NCBI GenBank assembly: GCA_964498395.1
Contig: CAZCHE010000005.1
Location: 124,001-188,000, forward strand
DNA length: 64,000 nt
Reading direction: 5' to 3'
From: Parapedobacter sp964498395
GTDB lineage: Bacteria > Bacteroidota > Bacteroidia > Sphingobacteriales > Sphingobacteriaceae
Below, in pieces: positions 7,999-16,513 of the stretch. The translations under genes were made by a program, and so were the position numbers. The notes under the pieces were generated by a model. It did no database searches and had not been told where the DNA came from. It worked only from the letters and a program-made list of their open reading frames with translations. Numbering within the stretch: the stretch's first letter is position 1; each line of letters opens with the position of its first letter.

Positions 7999-9459
7999 AT
8001 GAAGATAACAAGTTTAAAATTATTGACCGTTGTATTGTTGCTGGGTGGCATTTTGTTCGGTTGCGATCGTGAGACCAGCGTGATGCCCCAACTCGAGCGG
8101 CCCACGCGTGCGGATACGGACGAGGATCTGCTGAAAGATTCGGTATATATTTATACGTATTTGCTATATCTGTGGCAAGATGATTTGCCCGATTGGTTTG
8201 ATAATGTCCGTAACAACACCAAACGGTATAACTCTGCCGATGCGGTACTGGAAACGTTGAAGGGGTATGCGCGGGACACCGACGGTAACGCCTACGATCG
8301 ATTCAGCTTCCTCGATCGAACGGGTACGGTCAATGCCGAAATACAGCAAGGGTTGGCGGGAAGCTTTGGGCTTGATGTGCGGTACCAAACGGAAGACGAC
8401 CTGTATGTGAAAAAAGTAGACCCCGGGTCACCGGCGTATAATGGCGGAATAAGGCGGGGATGGCAAATTCTTGAAATAAATGGGAATAGCAACCTGTCAC
8501 TAGCCTCCATGGAACAGGATAATTTTGCTTTCCTCTTTGGCGCGTTGGATGCCGGTAACATCAGCTTGCGGCTCCGGAAACCAGATGGGGAAGCCGTATC
8601 GATCAACTTAAGTAGGGCGAGCTACCAGATTCAGCCGATATTAGCCGACCGAGTATATACCGTGGGAAGTAAAAAAGTGGGTTATTTCGCGTTTGATATG
8701 TTCGTATCTACGCTTAATTCAAGTAATAACCCGACCTATGTGAAAAACCAGTTGGATGCGTTGTTTGCACAGTTCGAGCAAGAAAGTATTGATGAACTGA
8801 TCGTGGATTTGCGGTATAACGGGGGTGGAGCGGTGGTTACTGCCGAATACCTATCGGATATGCTCGCGCCGGTGGGCGTAGGCCAAGGCACCATGTACAG
8901 CTACAAAATAAATGATTTCTTGGTGGGTGAGGGCTGGCAGGAGTTTGTGTTTCCAACGGTTAATTTCGCAAAAACGAACACATTGAACCTTGATCGGATC
9001 TATTTCCTGGTAACGGGTGGCACCGCTTCGGCTAGTGAATTGCTTATCAATAACCTCAAGCCACACATCGAAGTGAAGTTAATTGGCGAACACGCCACTT
9101 ATGGCAAACCGGTGGGGTATTTTGCGTGGGATATTTTGGGTGTGGATCTTTATGCCATTTCTTTCCAGACATTCAATTCGGCCGGCCAAGGCGATTATTT
9201 CTCGGGTATGCCGGTTGATAAGGTGGTTTTCGATGACTTGACCAAGGATTTTGGAGATGCCCAGGAGGGAATGATTGCCGAGGCTTTGCGCTACGCGGCC
9301 ACGGGAAGTTTCTCGCCGGCCGCGGTCAGCCTACAGGCAGATGCCCGACTTAACAATGCAAGAATCGGCTCCAATAACGTCAACCGAGCCTTGGATAGGC
9401 GGAATGACAAGGGAGCGCTCCATTTTGGGGAAGCACCGAAAATACGGGTTCCGAATTAG
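7999..9459 (+). CDS. S41 family (C-terminal processing) peptidase, lipoprotein
   Basis: 486 residues. The N-terminus is a lipoprotein signal (VVLLLGGILFGC, lipobox Cys at residue 22), so it should be anchored in the periplasm or outer membrane. A PDZ domain follows (about residues 110-200; GSFGLDVRYQ and VDPGSPAYNGGIRRGWQI). The S41 core has IDELIVDLRYNGGG, the catalytic-Ser motif TGGTASASELL (about residue 340) and the catalytic Lys in TYGKPVGY. These Ser-Lys proteases cut from C-terminal tails. It starts 14 bases after the HAD gene and may be co-transcribed. Substrate unknown. Confidence 0.9.
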   Translation: MKITSLKLLTVVLLLGGILFGCDRETSVMPQLERPTRADTDEDLLKDSVYIYTYLLYLWQDDLPDWFDNVRNNTKRYNSADAVLETLKGYARDTDGNAYDRFSFLDRTGTVNAEIQQGLAGSFGLDVRYQTEDDLYVKKVDPGSPAYNGGIRRGWQILEINGNSNLSLASMEQDNFAFLFGALDAGNISLRLRKPDGEAVSINLSRASYQIQPILADRVYTVGSKKVGYFAFDMFVSTLNSSNNPTYVKNQLDALFAQFEQESIDELIVDLRYNGGGAVVTAEYLSDMLAPVGVGQGTMYSYKINDFLVGEGWQEFVFPTVNFAKTNTLNLDRIYFLVTGGTASASELLINNLKPHIEVKLIGEHATYGKPVGYFAWDILGVDLYAISFQTFNSAGQGDYFSGMPVDKVVFDDLTKDFGDAQEGMIAEALRYAATGSFSPAAVSLQADARLNNARIGSNNVNRALDRRNDKGALHFGEAPKIRVPN

Positions 9460-9637
9460 TTTCCGGATGGAATGGCGATCCAAGTCGTAAAAAATAATAT
9501 GTACTTGGTTAAAAATTGGTATATTGCGTTCAGTAACTAATGAACCGTAACCTGACCCCATACTGGCCAATGGCATCGCTGAAACCGTTGGCAGCGTTAT
9601 GGGAACATCAAATTGGATGCGCTTAATGTCAAATGCG

Positions 9638-10648
9638 ATGAAGGAAGGAAAACCAGCAACAATCAAGGAAATCGCAAAACGGTTAAAGATATCGCCTTCC
9701 ACCGTTTCTAGGGCGCTCAATGACCATCCCAGTATCGGATTAGTCACCACCATGCGCGTGAAGAAAATAGCGGAAGAGCTAAACTATGAGCCCAACCAGA
9801 CGGCCATTTTTTTCAAGCAACGGAAAACCTTTACCATCGGTGTCGTATTGCCGAGCTTATCAGAACCGTTTTTCTCTGCGGCTATTAGCGAAATTGAAAA
9901 TGTGGCCAATGAAAAAAAGTACACGGTGATCATGGGCCAATCGTTGGATGACGCAGACCGCGAACTACGCATCTTGCAGACCTTGAAAACCCATCGTGTG
10001 GATGGTGTGCTGATGTCCATCGGGAAGAATACACATGATTACAGCTTCATTGACCTATTGGAAGGTGCTGGCATTCCCATCGTTTTTTTCGATTGTGTGC
10101 CCGATCTGGAAAATACCAATCGGGTGATGAGTGATTTGGAAACGGGAATGCTGGAAGCCATCAATATCTTTGTTTCCTGTGGACATAGCGCCATATCCCT
10201 GATCAACGGGCCTGAATTATTACCCGCAAGCATTGAACGGAAGAAGGCCTATATCAAGGGATTGCAAAAATGTGAAATTCCCTTTAAGGAAGAGTATATC
10301 GTCAGTACTGACTTAACCCAGGAAGGGAATGAGGCTGCGATTTTACAGCTGCTTTCATTGCCAGACAGGCCATCTGCCGTTGTTTCATTCAATGATTTCG
10401 TGGCATTGGATGTCATGAAAGCCGTACGCCAGAAAGGGTTGGCACTGAACCAAGATATTCATTTCATCAGCTATGCCAATTACCCCTTGTGGAAATACAT
10501 GGAGAATCCCCCCATGGCGTCCATCGAGCAATTCCCGGGCGAACAAGGAAAGAAGGCAGCAGAATTGCTTTTTAGCCTTATTGAATCCGAAGAACGGCCT
10601 AAACCCGTCAAAGTGGTGTTCAAATCACGTTTGATCAATCAGGGGTAG
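9638..10648 (+). CDS. LacI family transcriptional regulator
   Basis: About 336 residues. The N-terminal helix-turn-helix reads ATIKEIAKRLKISPSTVSRA with the hinge LNDHPSIG, followed by a periplasmic-binding-protein-like effector domain (FTIGVVLPSLSEPFFSAAIS, DGVLMSIGK, PSAVVSFNDFVALDVMKA). LacI-type regulators bind a palindromic operator and release it, or bind it, when a sugar is present. ATG codons at 9599 and 9626 are in frame; I prefer 9638 because the conserved HTH begins a few residues later. No sugar transport or catabolic gene is adjacent, so target and effector are unknown. Convergent with the actin-like gene. Confidence 0.9.
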   Translation: MKEGKPATIKEIAKRLKISPSTVSRALNDHPSIGLVTTMRVKKIAEELNYEPNQTAIFFKQRKTFTIGVVLPSLSEPFFSAAISEIENVANEKKYTVIMGQSLDDADRELRILQTLKTHRVDGVLMSIGKNTHDYSFIDLLEGAGIPIVFFDCVPDLENTNRVMSDLETGMLEAINIFVSCGHSAISLINGPELLPASIERKKAYIKGLQKCEIPFKEEYIVSTDLTQEGNEAAILQLLSLPDRPSAVVSFNDFVALDVMKAVRQKGLALNQDIHFISYANYPLWKYMENPPMASIEQFPGEQGKKAAELLFSLIESEERPKPVKVVFKSRLINQG

Positions 10649-10658
10649 CGCGGGTTGG

Positions 10659-11735
10659 CTACTCTTCCATGAACGCTGACGCCGGAGCCGTTTCCTTTTT
10701 CTTTTTGTGTTCTTCGGCATGCTTGGCAATCACCGTATAGGCATTGCCCACATCCAATCCCACTGCACGTTCGACATGATTAGGGCCACACCATAGGGCA
10801 GAGCGTAGGAAATAGCCCAAAGCAGCGAAGTTATCGGCACCTTCCGGCACGATCACGTCAAGTATGCCATCAAACTCGCGTTGGAAATGGCTAACCAACT
10901 CCGGGTATAAGGCACCGCCGCCCACCAGGTAAAGGCGATTGGCCTTTTCAAAATCGCTATCCGTGAAGGCCTTTCGCATGGCTGGCGAAACGACTTCGTC
11001 ATAATAATTAGCCAGATGGGTGCTTCTTGCATTCAACAAATTCAGCCGTTTTCGGCCAATGACAATATCACCCCGTTGGAAGCTTTGGTTGATGACATGT
11101 TCGTTTTTCATGGACAGGTAATAGCTTGCGCTCAACTCATCATACAAGGTGTTTACCGCGCGCCGGAGCCCGGGTACACTCACACAGGTTCGCGCAATGG
11201 GGCCTTCAGCAGTACTCAATGCCGTTTCACACGTGCCATAACCCAAGCTAACGACAAAGAAGTTGCCTCCATCTGCTACGGGGCCTTTGCGGATAGCATT
11301 AATACAGCCCAGTATTTCAGACATGACTTCTAAATGAGAGATGGTCAATTGGACACGCCCTCGTCCGCTGCCGTTCAGGGTATCTTGGTTATATTCGATG
11401 ATAATGTCACGGATCGCAAAGAATTCCTCTGCTTGTTGCTTAAATAGTTCATATACGGCAGACGGAAAACCAGTAGTAATGACCAGTTCACCAGACTTGG
11501 CTCCCGAGGCCAGCAATAAGCCAGCTTTCGCCAGCAACTGGTAATCCAAGTCTGCGGGTGAACTATTGATATTTCGGTAAGGAGAATGCCCTTGGGACAG
11601 CGCCAGATCACCAACGAGAAAGCCCGAACCGGCCTCAAACAGTTGGATCCGTTTGTCCAAGGGAGAAGTAAGCTGCGTTAAGGGCTTATTGTGTCGCTCA
11701 ATAACGCTGGGAATAGTGGTGTACGTTGTTTTCAT
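10659..11735 (-). CDS. Actin-like (ParM/archaeal-actin type) ATPase, motif order apparently permuted
   Basis: 358 residues. The protein begins with TIPSVIER, resembling the PSvv segment that normally follows the phosphate-1 hairpin of ParM-like actins, then FLVGDLAL. The phosphate-2 motif is probably VVSLGYGTCETAL (about residue 170), and the adenosine motif LYLVGGGALYPEL with the following NFAALGYFLR is near residues 285-315. The phosphate-1-like motif AVGLDVGNAYTVIAK is at the C-terminus (about residues 324-338), not the N-terminus. Such proteins polymerise for DNA segregation or other cytoskeletal roles. The low-complexity tail KKKKETAPASAFMEE is probably flexible. It stands alone behind its own promoter. 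The superfamily call is by motif and moderately sure. Confidence 0.7.
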   Translation of the reverse strand: MKTTYTTIPSVIERHNKPLTQLTSPLDKRIQLFEAGSGFLVGDLALSQGHSPYRNINSSPADLDYQLLAKAGLLLASGAKSGELVITTGFPSAVYELFKQQAEEFFAIRDIIIEYNQDTLNGSGRGRVQLTISHLEVMSEILGCINAIRKGPVADGGNFFVVSLGYGTCETALSTAEGPIARTCVSVPGLRRAVNTLYDELSASYYLSMKNEHVINQSFQRGDIVIGRKRLNLLNARSTHLANYYDEVVSPAMRKAFTDSDFEKANRLYLVGGGALYPELVSHFQREFDGILDVIVPEGADNFAALGYFLRSALWCGPNHVERAVGLDVGNAYTVIAKHAEEHKKKKETAPASAFMEE

Positions 11736-11761
11736 AATACTGGCAGTAGGGTGGTGCCACG

Positions 11762-11791
11762 CAAATATAACAATACTTTTAGCTTACCAAA
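11762..11791 (-). promoter_or_regulatory. Promoter of the actin-like gene
   Basis: On the minus strand TTTG (11788-11791), an 18-base spacer and TATATTTG (11762-11769) make a close match to the Bacteroidetes housekeeping promoter, 26 bases before the ATG. Confidence 0.7.
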
Positions 11792-11828
11792 ATAATCCGT
11801 TGGTTTTTTGGTTGTTACATTTTTGTTA

Positions 11829-11902
11829 AGAAGACCGAAGTCCGAAGACGGGAGTCTAAACTTCCGACTCCGGGCTTCTGACTCCGGGCTTCTGACTCCG
11901 GA
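11829..11902. repeat. GAAGACCGAAGTCC-type intergenic repeat, copy 1
   Basis: Imperfect units of about 10 bases such as CCGAAGTCCGAAGACGGGAG and then CTTCTGACTCCGGG twice. Similar arrays occur at 13385-13488, 27271-27302 and 52890-52985, always between genes. Confidence 0.7.
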
Positions 11903-11909
11903 CCCCCGC

Positions 11910-13298
11910 CTACAAATGGATAACCTCACCGTAGGCGTCGGCAGCAGCTTCCATAATCGCTTCGCTCATCGTCGGGTGGGGGTGTACGGCCTTAATGATT
12001 TCGTGGCCGGTGGTTTCCAGTTTTCGGGCCACCACCACTTCAGCAATCATTTCGGTCACATTGGCACCAATCAAATGGGCACCTAAGAATTCGCCGTATT
12101 TGGCGTCGAAGATTACTTTCACAAAGCCATCCTTTGCGCCGGCTGCACTGGCTTTACCAGAGGCCGAGAATGGGAATTTTCCTACTTTGACTTCATACCC
12201 GGCTTCCTTGGCAGCTTTTTCCGTATAACCTACAGAAGCAATTTCGGGTGAACAGTAGGTACATCCGGGGATATTGTTGTAGTCGATTGGCGAAACTTCC
12301 AACCCTTTTATTTTCTCCACGCAGGTGATGCCTTCGGCCGATGCCACATGCGCCAATGCCTGTCCTTTTACAATGTCACCGATGGCGTACACGCCATCGA
12401 TATTGGTTTTGTAGAAATCATCTACCAGTACACGGCCTTTATCCGTTTTGACGCCTACCTCTTCCAAGCCGAGGTTCTCGATATTTGGGGTAATGCCAAC
12501 TGCTGACAGTACGGTTTCCGCCTCGATGGTTTCGGTACCTTTAGCGGTCTTGATCTGTACTTTGCTCAATTTGCCGGAAGTGTCCACGGACTGTACTTCC
12601 GCACTGGTGAGGATATTGATGCCTGCCTTTTTTAGGCTGCGTTCCAATTGTTTGGATACCTCTTCGTCCTCCACGGGTACAATGCGGTCAAGGTACTCTA
12701 CAATCGTTACTTTGGTTCCGATGGCATTGTAAAAATAGGCAAACTCCACGCCGATGGCTCCCGAACCGACCACGACCAATGACTCGGGTTGTTTTTCCAG
12801 GTTCATCGCCTGGCGGTAACCGATGATTTTTTTGCCGTCCTGTTTCAGGTTAGGTAACTCCCGCGAACGGGCACCGGTCGCCAATATCGTATGCTTTGCA
12901 CTATACTCCTTGGTCGTTCCCTGCGCATCTTTTACGTCTATTTTACCGCCTTTTTTGATTTTGGCAGTACCCATGATGACATCAATTTTGTTTTTCTTCA
13001 TGAGGAACTGTATTCCTTTGCTCATCCCGTCGGCAACGCCACGGCTACGTTTAACGATCGCGCCGAAGTCGGCTTCCCCGCCTTGTACCTTGATGCCGTA
13101 GTCAGCCGCGTGGTTGAGGTATTCAAACACTTGCGCGCTTTTCAGTAAAGCCTTCGTGGGGATACATCCCCAATTGAGGCAAATGCCACCCAACGATTCT
13201 CGCTCCACAATAGCGGTTTTAAAACCGAGCTGGGAAGCCCTGATAGCCGCTACATAACCACCTGGGCCGCTCCCGATTACAATGATGTCGTAAGTCAT
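11910..13298 (-). CDS. lpdA: Dihydrolipoamide dehydrogenase (E3), paralogue 1
   Basis: 462 residues. A flavoprotein disulfide oxidoreductase that reoxidises lipoyl groups of 2-oxoacid dehydrogenase complexes or the glycine cleavage system. FAD-binding GSGPGGYVAAIRASQLG, redox-active disulfide GGICLNWGCIPTKALL (Cys about residues 41 and 46), NAD-binding VVVGSGAIGVEFAYF, FAD-binding YAIGDIV, and the C-terminal active-site His in VHPHPTMSEAI are all present. A second, different E3 lies 1 kb away (14312-15718). No E1 or E2 genes are adjacent, so the partner complex cannot be told. The stop is close to a repeat array. Confidence 0.93.
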   Translation of the reverse strand: MTYDIIVIGSGPGGYVAAIRASQLGFKTAIVERESLGGICLNWGCIPTKALLKSAQVFEYLNHAADYGIKVQGGEADFGAIVKRSRGVADGMSKGIQFLMKKNKIDVIMGTAKIKKGGKIDVKDAQGTTKEYSAKHTILATGARSRELPNLKQDGKKIIGYRQAMNLEKQPESLVVVGSGAIGVEFAYFYNAIGTKVTIVEYLDRIVPVEDEEVSKQLERSLKKAGINILTSAEVQSVDTSGKLSKVQIKTAKGTETIEAETVLSAVGITPNIENLGLEEVGVKTDKGRVLVDDFYKTNIDGVYAIGDIVKGQALAHVASAEGITCVEKIKGLEVSPIDYNNIPGCTYCSPEIASVGYTEKAAKEAGYEVKVGKFPFSASGKASAAGAKDGFVKVIFDAKYGEFLGAHLIGANVTEMIAEVVVARKLETTGHEIIKAVHPHPTMSEAIMEAAADAYGEVIHL

Positions 13299-13384
13299 AC
13301 AATAAATAATATTATTTTTTGGATTGATTCACTTGTTCTATTACCCTATTTGAAAGGCTGGTTACAAACTTACGTATTTTTTTA

Positions 13385-13488
13385 AGAAGACGGAAGTCCG
13401 AAGACCGGAGACCGAAGACTGTGCTGAAGGAATTAAAAACTCGGTGTTCGGACTTCCGTCTCCGGTCTTCCGTCTTCCGTCTTCCAGC
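13385..13488. repeat. GAAGACCGAAGTCC-type repeat, copy 2, in inverted orientation
   Basis: The left block (13385-13420, AAGACGGAAGTCCGAAGACC) faces a right block (13446-13486, GACTTCCGTCTCCGGTCTTC) of opposite sense, so the transcript could fold into a long hairpin. It lies between lpdA and the DUF3817 gene. Confidence 0.7.
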
Positions 13489-13552
13489 CCTCCTGACCGT
13501 CACATTTCAGTCAAACCTCCGAAAGCAGATATTATTGGAAAAATAAATGACT

Positions 13553-13560
13553 TACTTTGC
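13553..13560 (+). promoter_or_regulatory. -7 element abutting the DUF3817 start
   Basis: TTACTTTGC followed by GAC and the ATG at 13564. The G of TTTG is separated from the ATG by the four bases CGAC, exactly as upstream of the lolD-like gene. Confidence 0.55.
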
Positions 13561-13563
13561 GAC

Positions 13564-13860
13564 ATGAGTTCAACGAAAACAACATTAAACCTGTTTCGCA
13601 ATACGGCTATCATCGAGGGAATCTCTACCATTATCTTGTTTTGTGTGGCGATGCCGCTGAAGTATTGGGCGGATATGCCCAAAGCCGTCACCTATGTGGG
13701 CTGGGTGCATGGGCTATTATTCATTGCTTATGCCTATTTGCTCCTGTTATGCTGGGGTAAATACAAATGGAAAGTTGGCCGCGTAATCGTATTTTTCCTG
13801 GCTTCGCTGGTTCCTTTCGCCCCATTTTTTGTGGAAAGGAAATTGCGCCACGAAGGATAA
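13564..13860 (+). CDS. DUF3817 family small membrane protein
   Basis: 98 residues with three predicted membrane helices: around TAIIEGISTIILFCVAMPL, YVGWVHGLLFIAYAYLLLLCW and VIVFFLASLVPFAPFF. The segment MPLKYWADMPKAVTYVGWVHG is characteristic of DUF3817, an integral membrane family of unknown function. I chose the ATG at 13564 because it sits behind a promoter -7 element and the upstream in-frame sequence is only repeat DNA. It ends two bases before the convergent thioesterase stop. Confidence 0.88.
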   Translation: MSSTKTTLNLFRNTAIIEGISTIILFCVAMPLKYWADMPKAVTYVGWVHGLLFIAYAYLLLLCWGKYKWKVGRVIVFFLASLVPFAPFFVERKLRHEG

Positions 13861-13862
13861 GG

Positions 13863-14252
13863 TTAGGGTTTGTTGCCGGCGTAAGCGTAAGTGATTTCGG
13901 TTTTGCCATGGGGCACCGGGTTGCCTTCCTTATCCAGGTTTACAAACACGAGCTTATCAATCGTCAGAATACTCTTCCGTGTAATCTTGTTACGTACTTC
14001 GCAGGTGAGCGTGATGGATGTGCGGCCGAAATGGGTAGCCGTGATACCTAATTCGATGATATCACCTTGACGGGCCGAACTGACGAAATTAATCTCGGAG
14101 ATGAATTTGGTGACCACATGAGGGTTGCCCAGTTGCACGATGGCATAGATGACCGCTTCTTCGTCGATCCAACGAAGCAAGGTGCCGCCAAATAATGTTC
14201 CGTTGGGATTCAGGTCTTCGGGTTTGACCCATTTGCGCGTGTGAAAGTTCAT
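13863..14252 (-). CDS. Acyl-CoA thioesterase, hotdog fold
   Basis: 129 residues from the chosen ATG. The motif LNPNGTLFGGTLLRWIDEEA matches the YciA/cytosolic acyl-CoA hydrolase family; the Asp of WIDE is in the usual catalytic position. These enzymes hydrolyse acyl-CoA to free acid and CoA and work as hotdog multimers. An in-frame ATG further upstream would add 21 residues read from a hairpin region, so MNFHTRKWV is preferred. The gene follows the second E3 gene with a hairpin between them and may be co-transcribed. Confidence 0.88.
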   Translation of the reverse strand: MNFHTRKWVKPEDLNPNGTLFGGTLLRWIDEEAVIYAIVQLGNPHVVTKFISEINFVSSARQGDIIELGITATHFGRTSITLTCEVRNKITRKSILTIDKLVFVNLDKEGNPVPHGKTEITYAYAGNKP

Positions 14253-14276
14253 GTACTTGCTTTTCGCATTTTGTTT

Positions 14277-14309
14277 ATTTGCGGATTCGCCAAATGCAAA
14301 TCCGCAAAT
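14277..14309 (-). terminator. Hairpin between lpdA paralogue 2 and the thioesterase
   Basis: Arms ATTTGCGGATT (14277-14287) and AATCCGCAAAT (14299-14309) form an 11-bp perfect stem with an 11-nt loop, three bases after the E3 stop. There is no T-run on the minus strand, so it may act in mRNA processing or partial termination. Confidence 0.45.
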
Positions 14310-14311
14310 CA

Positions 14312-15718
14312 TCACATATGTATCGCTCTATTTGCCGTAGCGGCAAGAGCGGCTTCCTTGAATGCTTCCGTGTACGTCGGGTGAGCATGGCAAATACGTG
14401 CGATATCTTCGGCTGATGCTCGGTATTCCATAGCTACGGTAGCCTCCGCGATCATATCGGCGGCACGGGGTCCAATCATATGTACGCCCAATACCTCGTC
14501 GGTATTCGCATCAGCTAACACCTTTACAAAGCCATCGGTATCACCGCTAGCCTTGGCCCGTCCACTGGCTTTGAACGAGAAGGAACCAGATTTATATGCA
14601 CGTCCTTCGGCCTTCAATTGTTCTTCGGTTTTGCCTACGCTGGCCACTTCCGGCCATGTGTACACGACTCCGGGGATCAAGTTGTAGTCGATGTGCGGTT
14701 TCTGTCCGGCCATGCGTTCGGCGACAAAGATGCCCTCATCCTCGGCTTTATGCGCCAGCATCGCACCCTTTACCACGTCACCGATGGCATAGACGCCCTT
14801 TACCGAAGTTTCCAGGTGTTCGTTGACGGGAACTTTCTTGCCCCGTTCTTCCAGGGTTATCCCGATATTTTCCAGCGCTAGCCCTTCGGTATAGGCGGTG
14901 CGACCCACCGCTACGATGCAATAGTCACCTTCCAATTGGAGTGCCTCGCCTTTTGGGGTTTCAGCAGTCACCGTTACTTTCTTGCCTTTGGTGGTTGCGC
15001 CGGTCACCTTGTGGCCCAGGTAAAACTCCATGCCCAGTGATTTCTTCAATACGCGTTGTAATTCCTTGCCAAGCCCACCGTCCATGGTGGGTATGATGGC
15101 TTTTTCGTATTCAACCACTGAAACTTTCGCTCCCAATCGAGCGTAAACCGAACCCAGTTCAAGTCCGATGACCCCGCCACCAATGATGATCAGGTGCTTG
15201 GGAACTTCAGTGAGCTTTAACGCTTCCGTAGACGTGATGATACGTTTTTTGTCGATCGGAAGGAAAGGCAATGCCGTTGGCTTAGAGCCGGTCGCGATAA
15301 TCACATTTTTGCCAGTGATTTGTTCGGTTTTCCCATCGGCATTTGTGATTTTAATGGTGTTTTTGTCTACAAAGGAACCTACACCAGTGAAGCTATCTAT
15401 TTTATTCTTTTTGAAAAGAAATTCAATGCCGGCCACATTTTGAGCAATGACATCGTCTTTTCGGGAAATCATTTGTTTGATGTCAACCGTAAGGTTGCTC
15501 AGGTTAATCCCGTGGGAACCAAAATGGTTGGCTGCGTTATGGTAGTGTTCGGAAGAATCCAACAGTGCCTTTGATGGGATGCACCCAACATTGAGGCAAG
15601 TACCCCCAAACGTGTTGTATTTTTCAATGACGGCTGTTTTTAAGCCCAATTGTGCGCAGCGGATCGCAGCTACATAGCCGCCCGGTCCACTACCGATAAC
15701 GATTACGTCGTATTGCAT
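14312..15718 (-). CDS. lpdA: Dihydrolipoamide dehydrogenase (E3), paralogue 2
   Basis: 468 residues with the full E3 set: GSGPGGYVAAIRCAQLG, the disulfide in TFGGTCLNVGCIPSKALL (Cys about residues 40 and 45), NAD site IIIGGGVIGLELGSVYARLG, YAIGDVV, and CHAHPTYTEAFKEA with the active-site His. The TFGGTCLNVGCIPSKALL form is that of the mitochondrial/2-oxoglutarate-dehydrogenase-type E3, while paralogue 1 has GGICLNWGCIPTKALL; the two may serve different complexes. It has its own promoter. No E1/E2 genes are adjacent. Confidence 0.93.
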   Translation of the reverse strand: MQYDVIVIGSGPGGYVAAIRCAQLGLKTAVIEKYNTFGGTCLNVGCIPSKALLDSSEHYHNAANHFGSHGINLSNLTVDIKQMISRKDDVIAQNVAGIEFLFKKNKIDSFTGVGSFVDKNTIKITNADGKTEQITGKNVIIATGSKPTALPFLPIDKKRIITSTEALKLTEVPKHLIIIGGGVIGLELGSVYARLGAKVSVVEYEKAIIPTMDGGLGKELQRVLKKSLGMEFYLGHKVTGATTKGKKVTVTAETPKGEALQLEGDYCIVAVGRTAYTEGLALENIGITLEERGKKVPVNEHLETSVKGVYAIGDVVKGAMLAHKAEDEGIFVAERMAGQKPHIDYNLIPGVVYTWPEVASVGKTEEQLKAEGRAYKSGSFSFKASGRAKASGDTDGFVKVLADANTDEVLGVHMIGPRAADMIAEATVAMEYRASAEDIARICHAHPTYTEAFKEAALAATANRAIHM

Positions 15719-15744
15719 GTGATTAAATTAGTCAATTTGATGGC

Positions 15745-15752
15745 CAAATGTA
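15745..15752 (-). promoter_or_regulatory. -7 element of lpdA paralogue 2
   Basis: TACATTTG on the minus strand, 26 bases before the ATG. The -33 element is not clear. Confidence 0.5.
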
Positions 15753-15782
15753 CGCATAATTACATTGGGGTGGAAGGCAAAC

Positions 15783-15813
15783 AACAAAAAAAGACAGCCG
15801 GTTGACTGTCTTT
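15783..15813 (-). terminator. Terminator of the azurin-like gene
   Basis: AAAGACAG (15790-15797) and CTGTCTTT (15806-15813) form an 8-bp stem; on the minus strand the stem runs into seven consecutive T. It begins 21 bases after the cupredoxin stop. Confidence 0.8.
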
Positions 15814-15834
15814 CTTTTTCTTCGATAGCGGGTG

Positions 15835-16368
15835 TTATTCAGCTACGATTTTTCCTTGCATAATGCCGTAGTGGCCAGGGAAACTGCATACATAAGGGTA
15901 TACACCTTTTTCTGTTAACGTAAATTCAATGACGTCGGTCTCACCGGGACCTAACAATTTTGTGTGGGCAACAATGGAAGATGCAAATGTTACTGGTACG
16001 TACTCCGTGTCAACCGCCCTGATGGCTTCGCCGCCAAAAGCCGGCAGATCAGTGCCTGGCTGGAGAACCACCACATTGTGACCCATAGACTCCTTAGGCA
16101 TTTCCCCAACGTTTTTGAGTGTCAATTTCACTGGCTCACCTGCCTTTACCCGAAATAAGGTCTTGTCGAATTTCATCAGGTCATTGCCTTCCAATACCAA
16201 GTCGTTGCTGACTGCTACATCTTCCAATCCTGGAATATCTGCTCCAGGAGCTGGGGCAGTTGTTTCGGTGGTACTGCTACTGCTCGAATCCTCGGTTGTT
16301 TGGCCGCCACCGCAAGCGGCCATGAATACTGCACTTGCCACTACAGGAGCTAAAAATAATCGCTTCAT
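15835..16368 (-). CDS. Azurin/auracyanin-like cupredoxin lipoprotein
   Basis: 177 residues. A lipobox (ASAVFMAACGGG, Cys about residue 19) is followed by a Ser/Thr-rich linker and a plastocyanin/azurin-like domain. Type 1 copper ligands are visible: His in MGHNVVVL, then Cys, His and Met in CSFPGHYGIMQG. It should be a membrane-anchored periplasmic one-electron carrier, perhaps between respiratory complexes and cytochrome oxidase or nitrous oxide/nitrite reductase; none of those is adjacent. It has its own promoter and terminator. Confidence 0.93.
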   Translation of the reverse strand: MKRLFLAPVVASAVFMAACGGGQTTEDSSSSSTTETTAPAPGADIPGLEDVAVSNDLVLEGNDLMKFDKTLFRVKAGEPVKLTLKNVGEMPKESMGHNVVVLQPGTDLPAFGGEAIRAVDTEYVPVTFASSIVAHTKLLGPGETDVIEFTLTEKGVYPYVCSFPGHYGIMQGKIVAE

Positions 16369-16408
16369 TTCTGATTGTTTTGTTTTATTTTACTTTTGAT
16401 GTGAGTTC

Positions 16409-16439
16409 CAAAGGTATGGGATTTTGTGTCGTCTTGAAA
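16409..16439 (-). promoter_or_regulatory. Promoter of the azurin-like gene
   Basis: TTTC (16436-16439), 19-base spacer, TACCTTTG (16409-16416) on the minus strand, 40 bases before the ATG. Confidence 0.65.
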
Positions 16440-16513
16440 GCATAAATATCATGGTATTGTAATATTTGTGTTGCGCTGATAGCCGTTAATCGACGCCATA
16501 AATAGCCATTATA

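Noticed and set aside
11732..11929. Minus-strand frame coding RSPESEARSRKF-like peptide
   Set aside because: It is a translation of the GAAGACC-type repeat array and has no start context.
11829..13488. CRISPR-like look of the GAAGACC arrays
   Set aside because: Units are about 10 bases and contiguous; there are no unique spacers of regular length and no cas genes.
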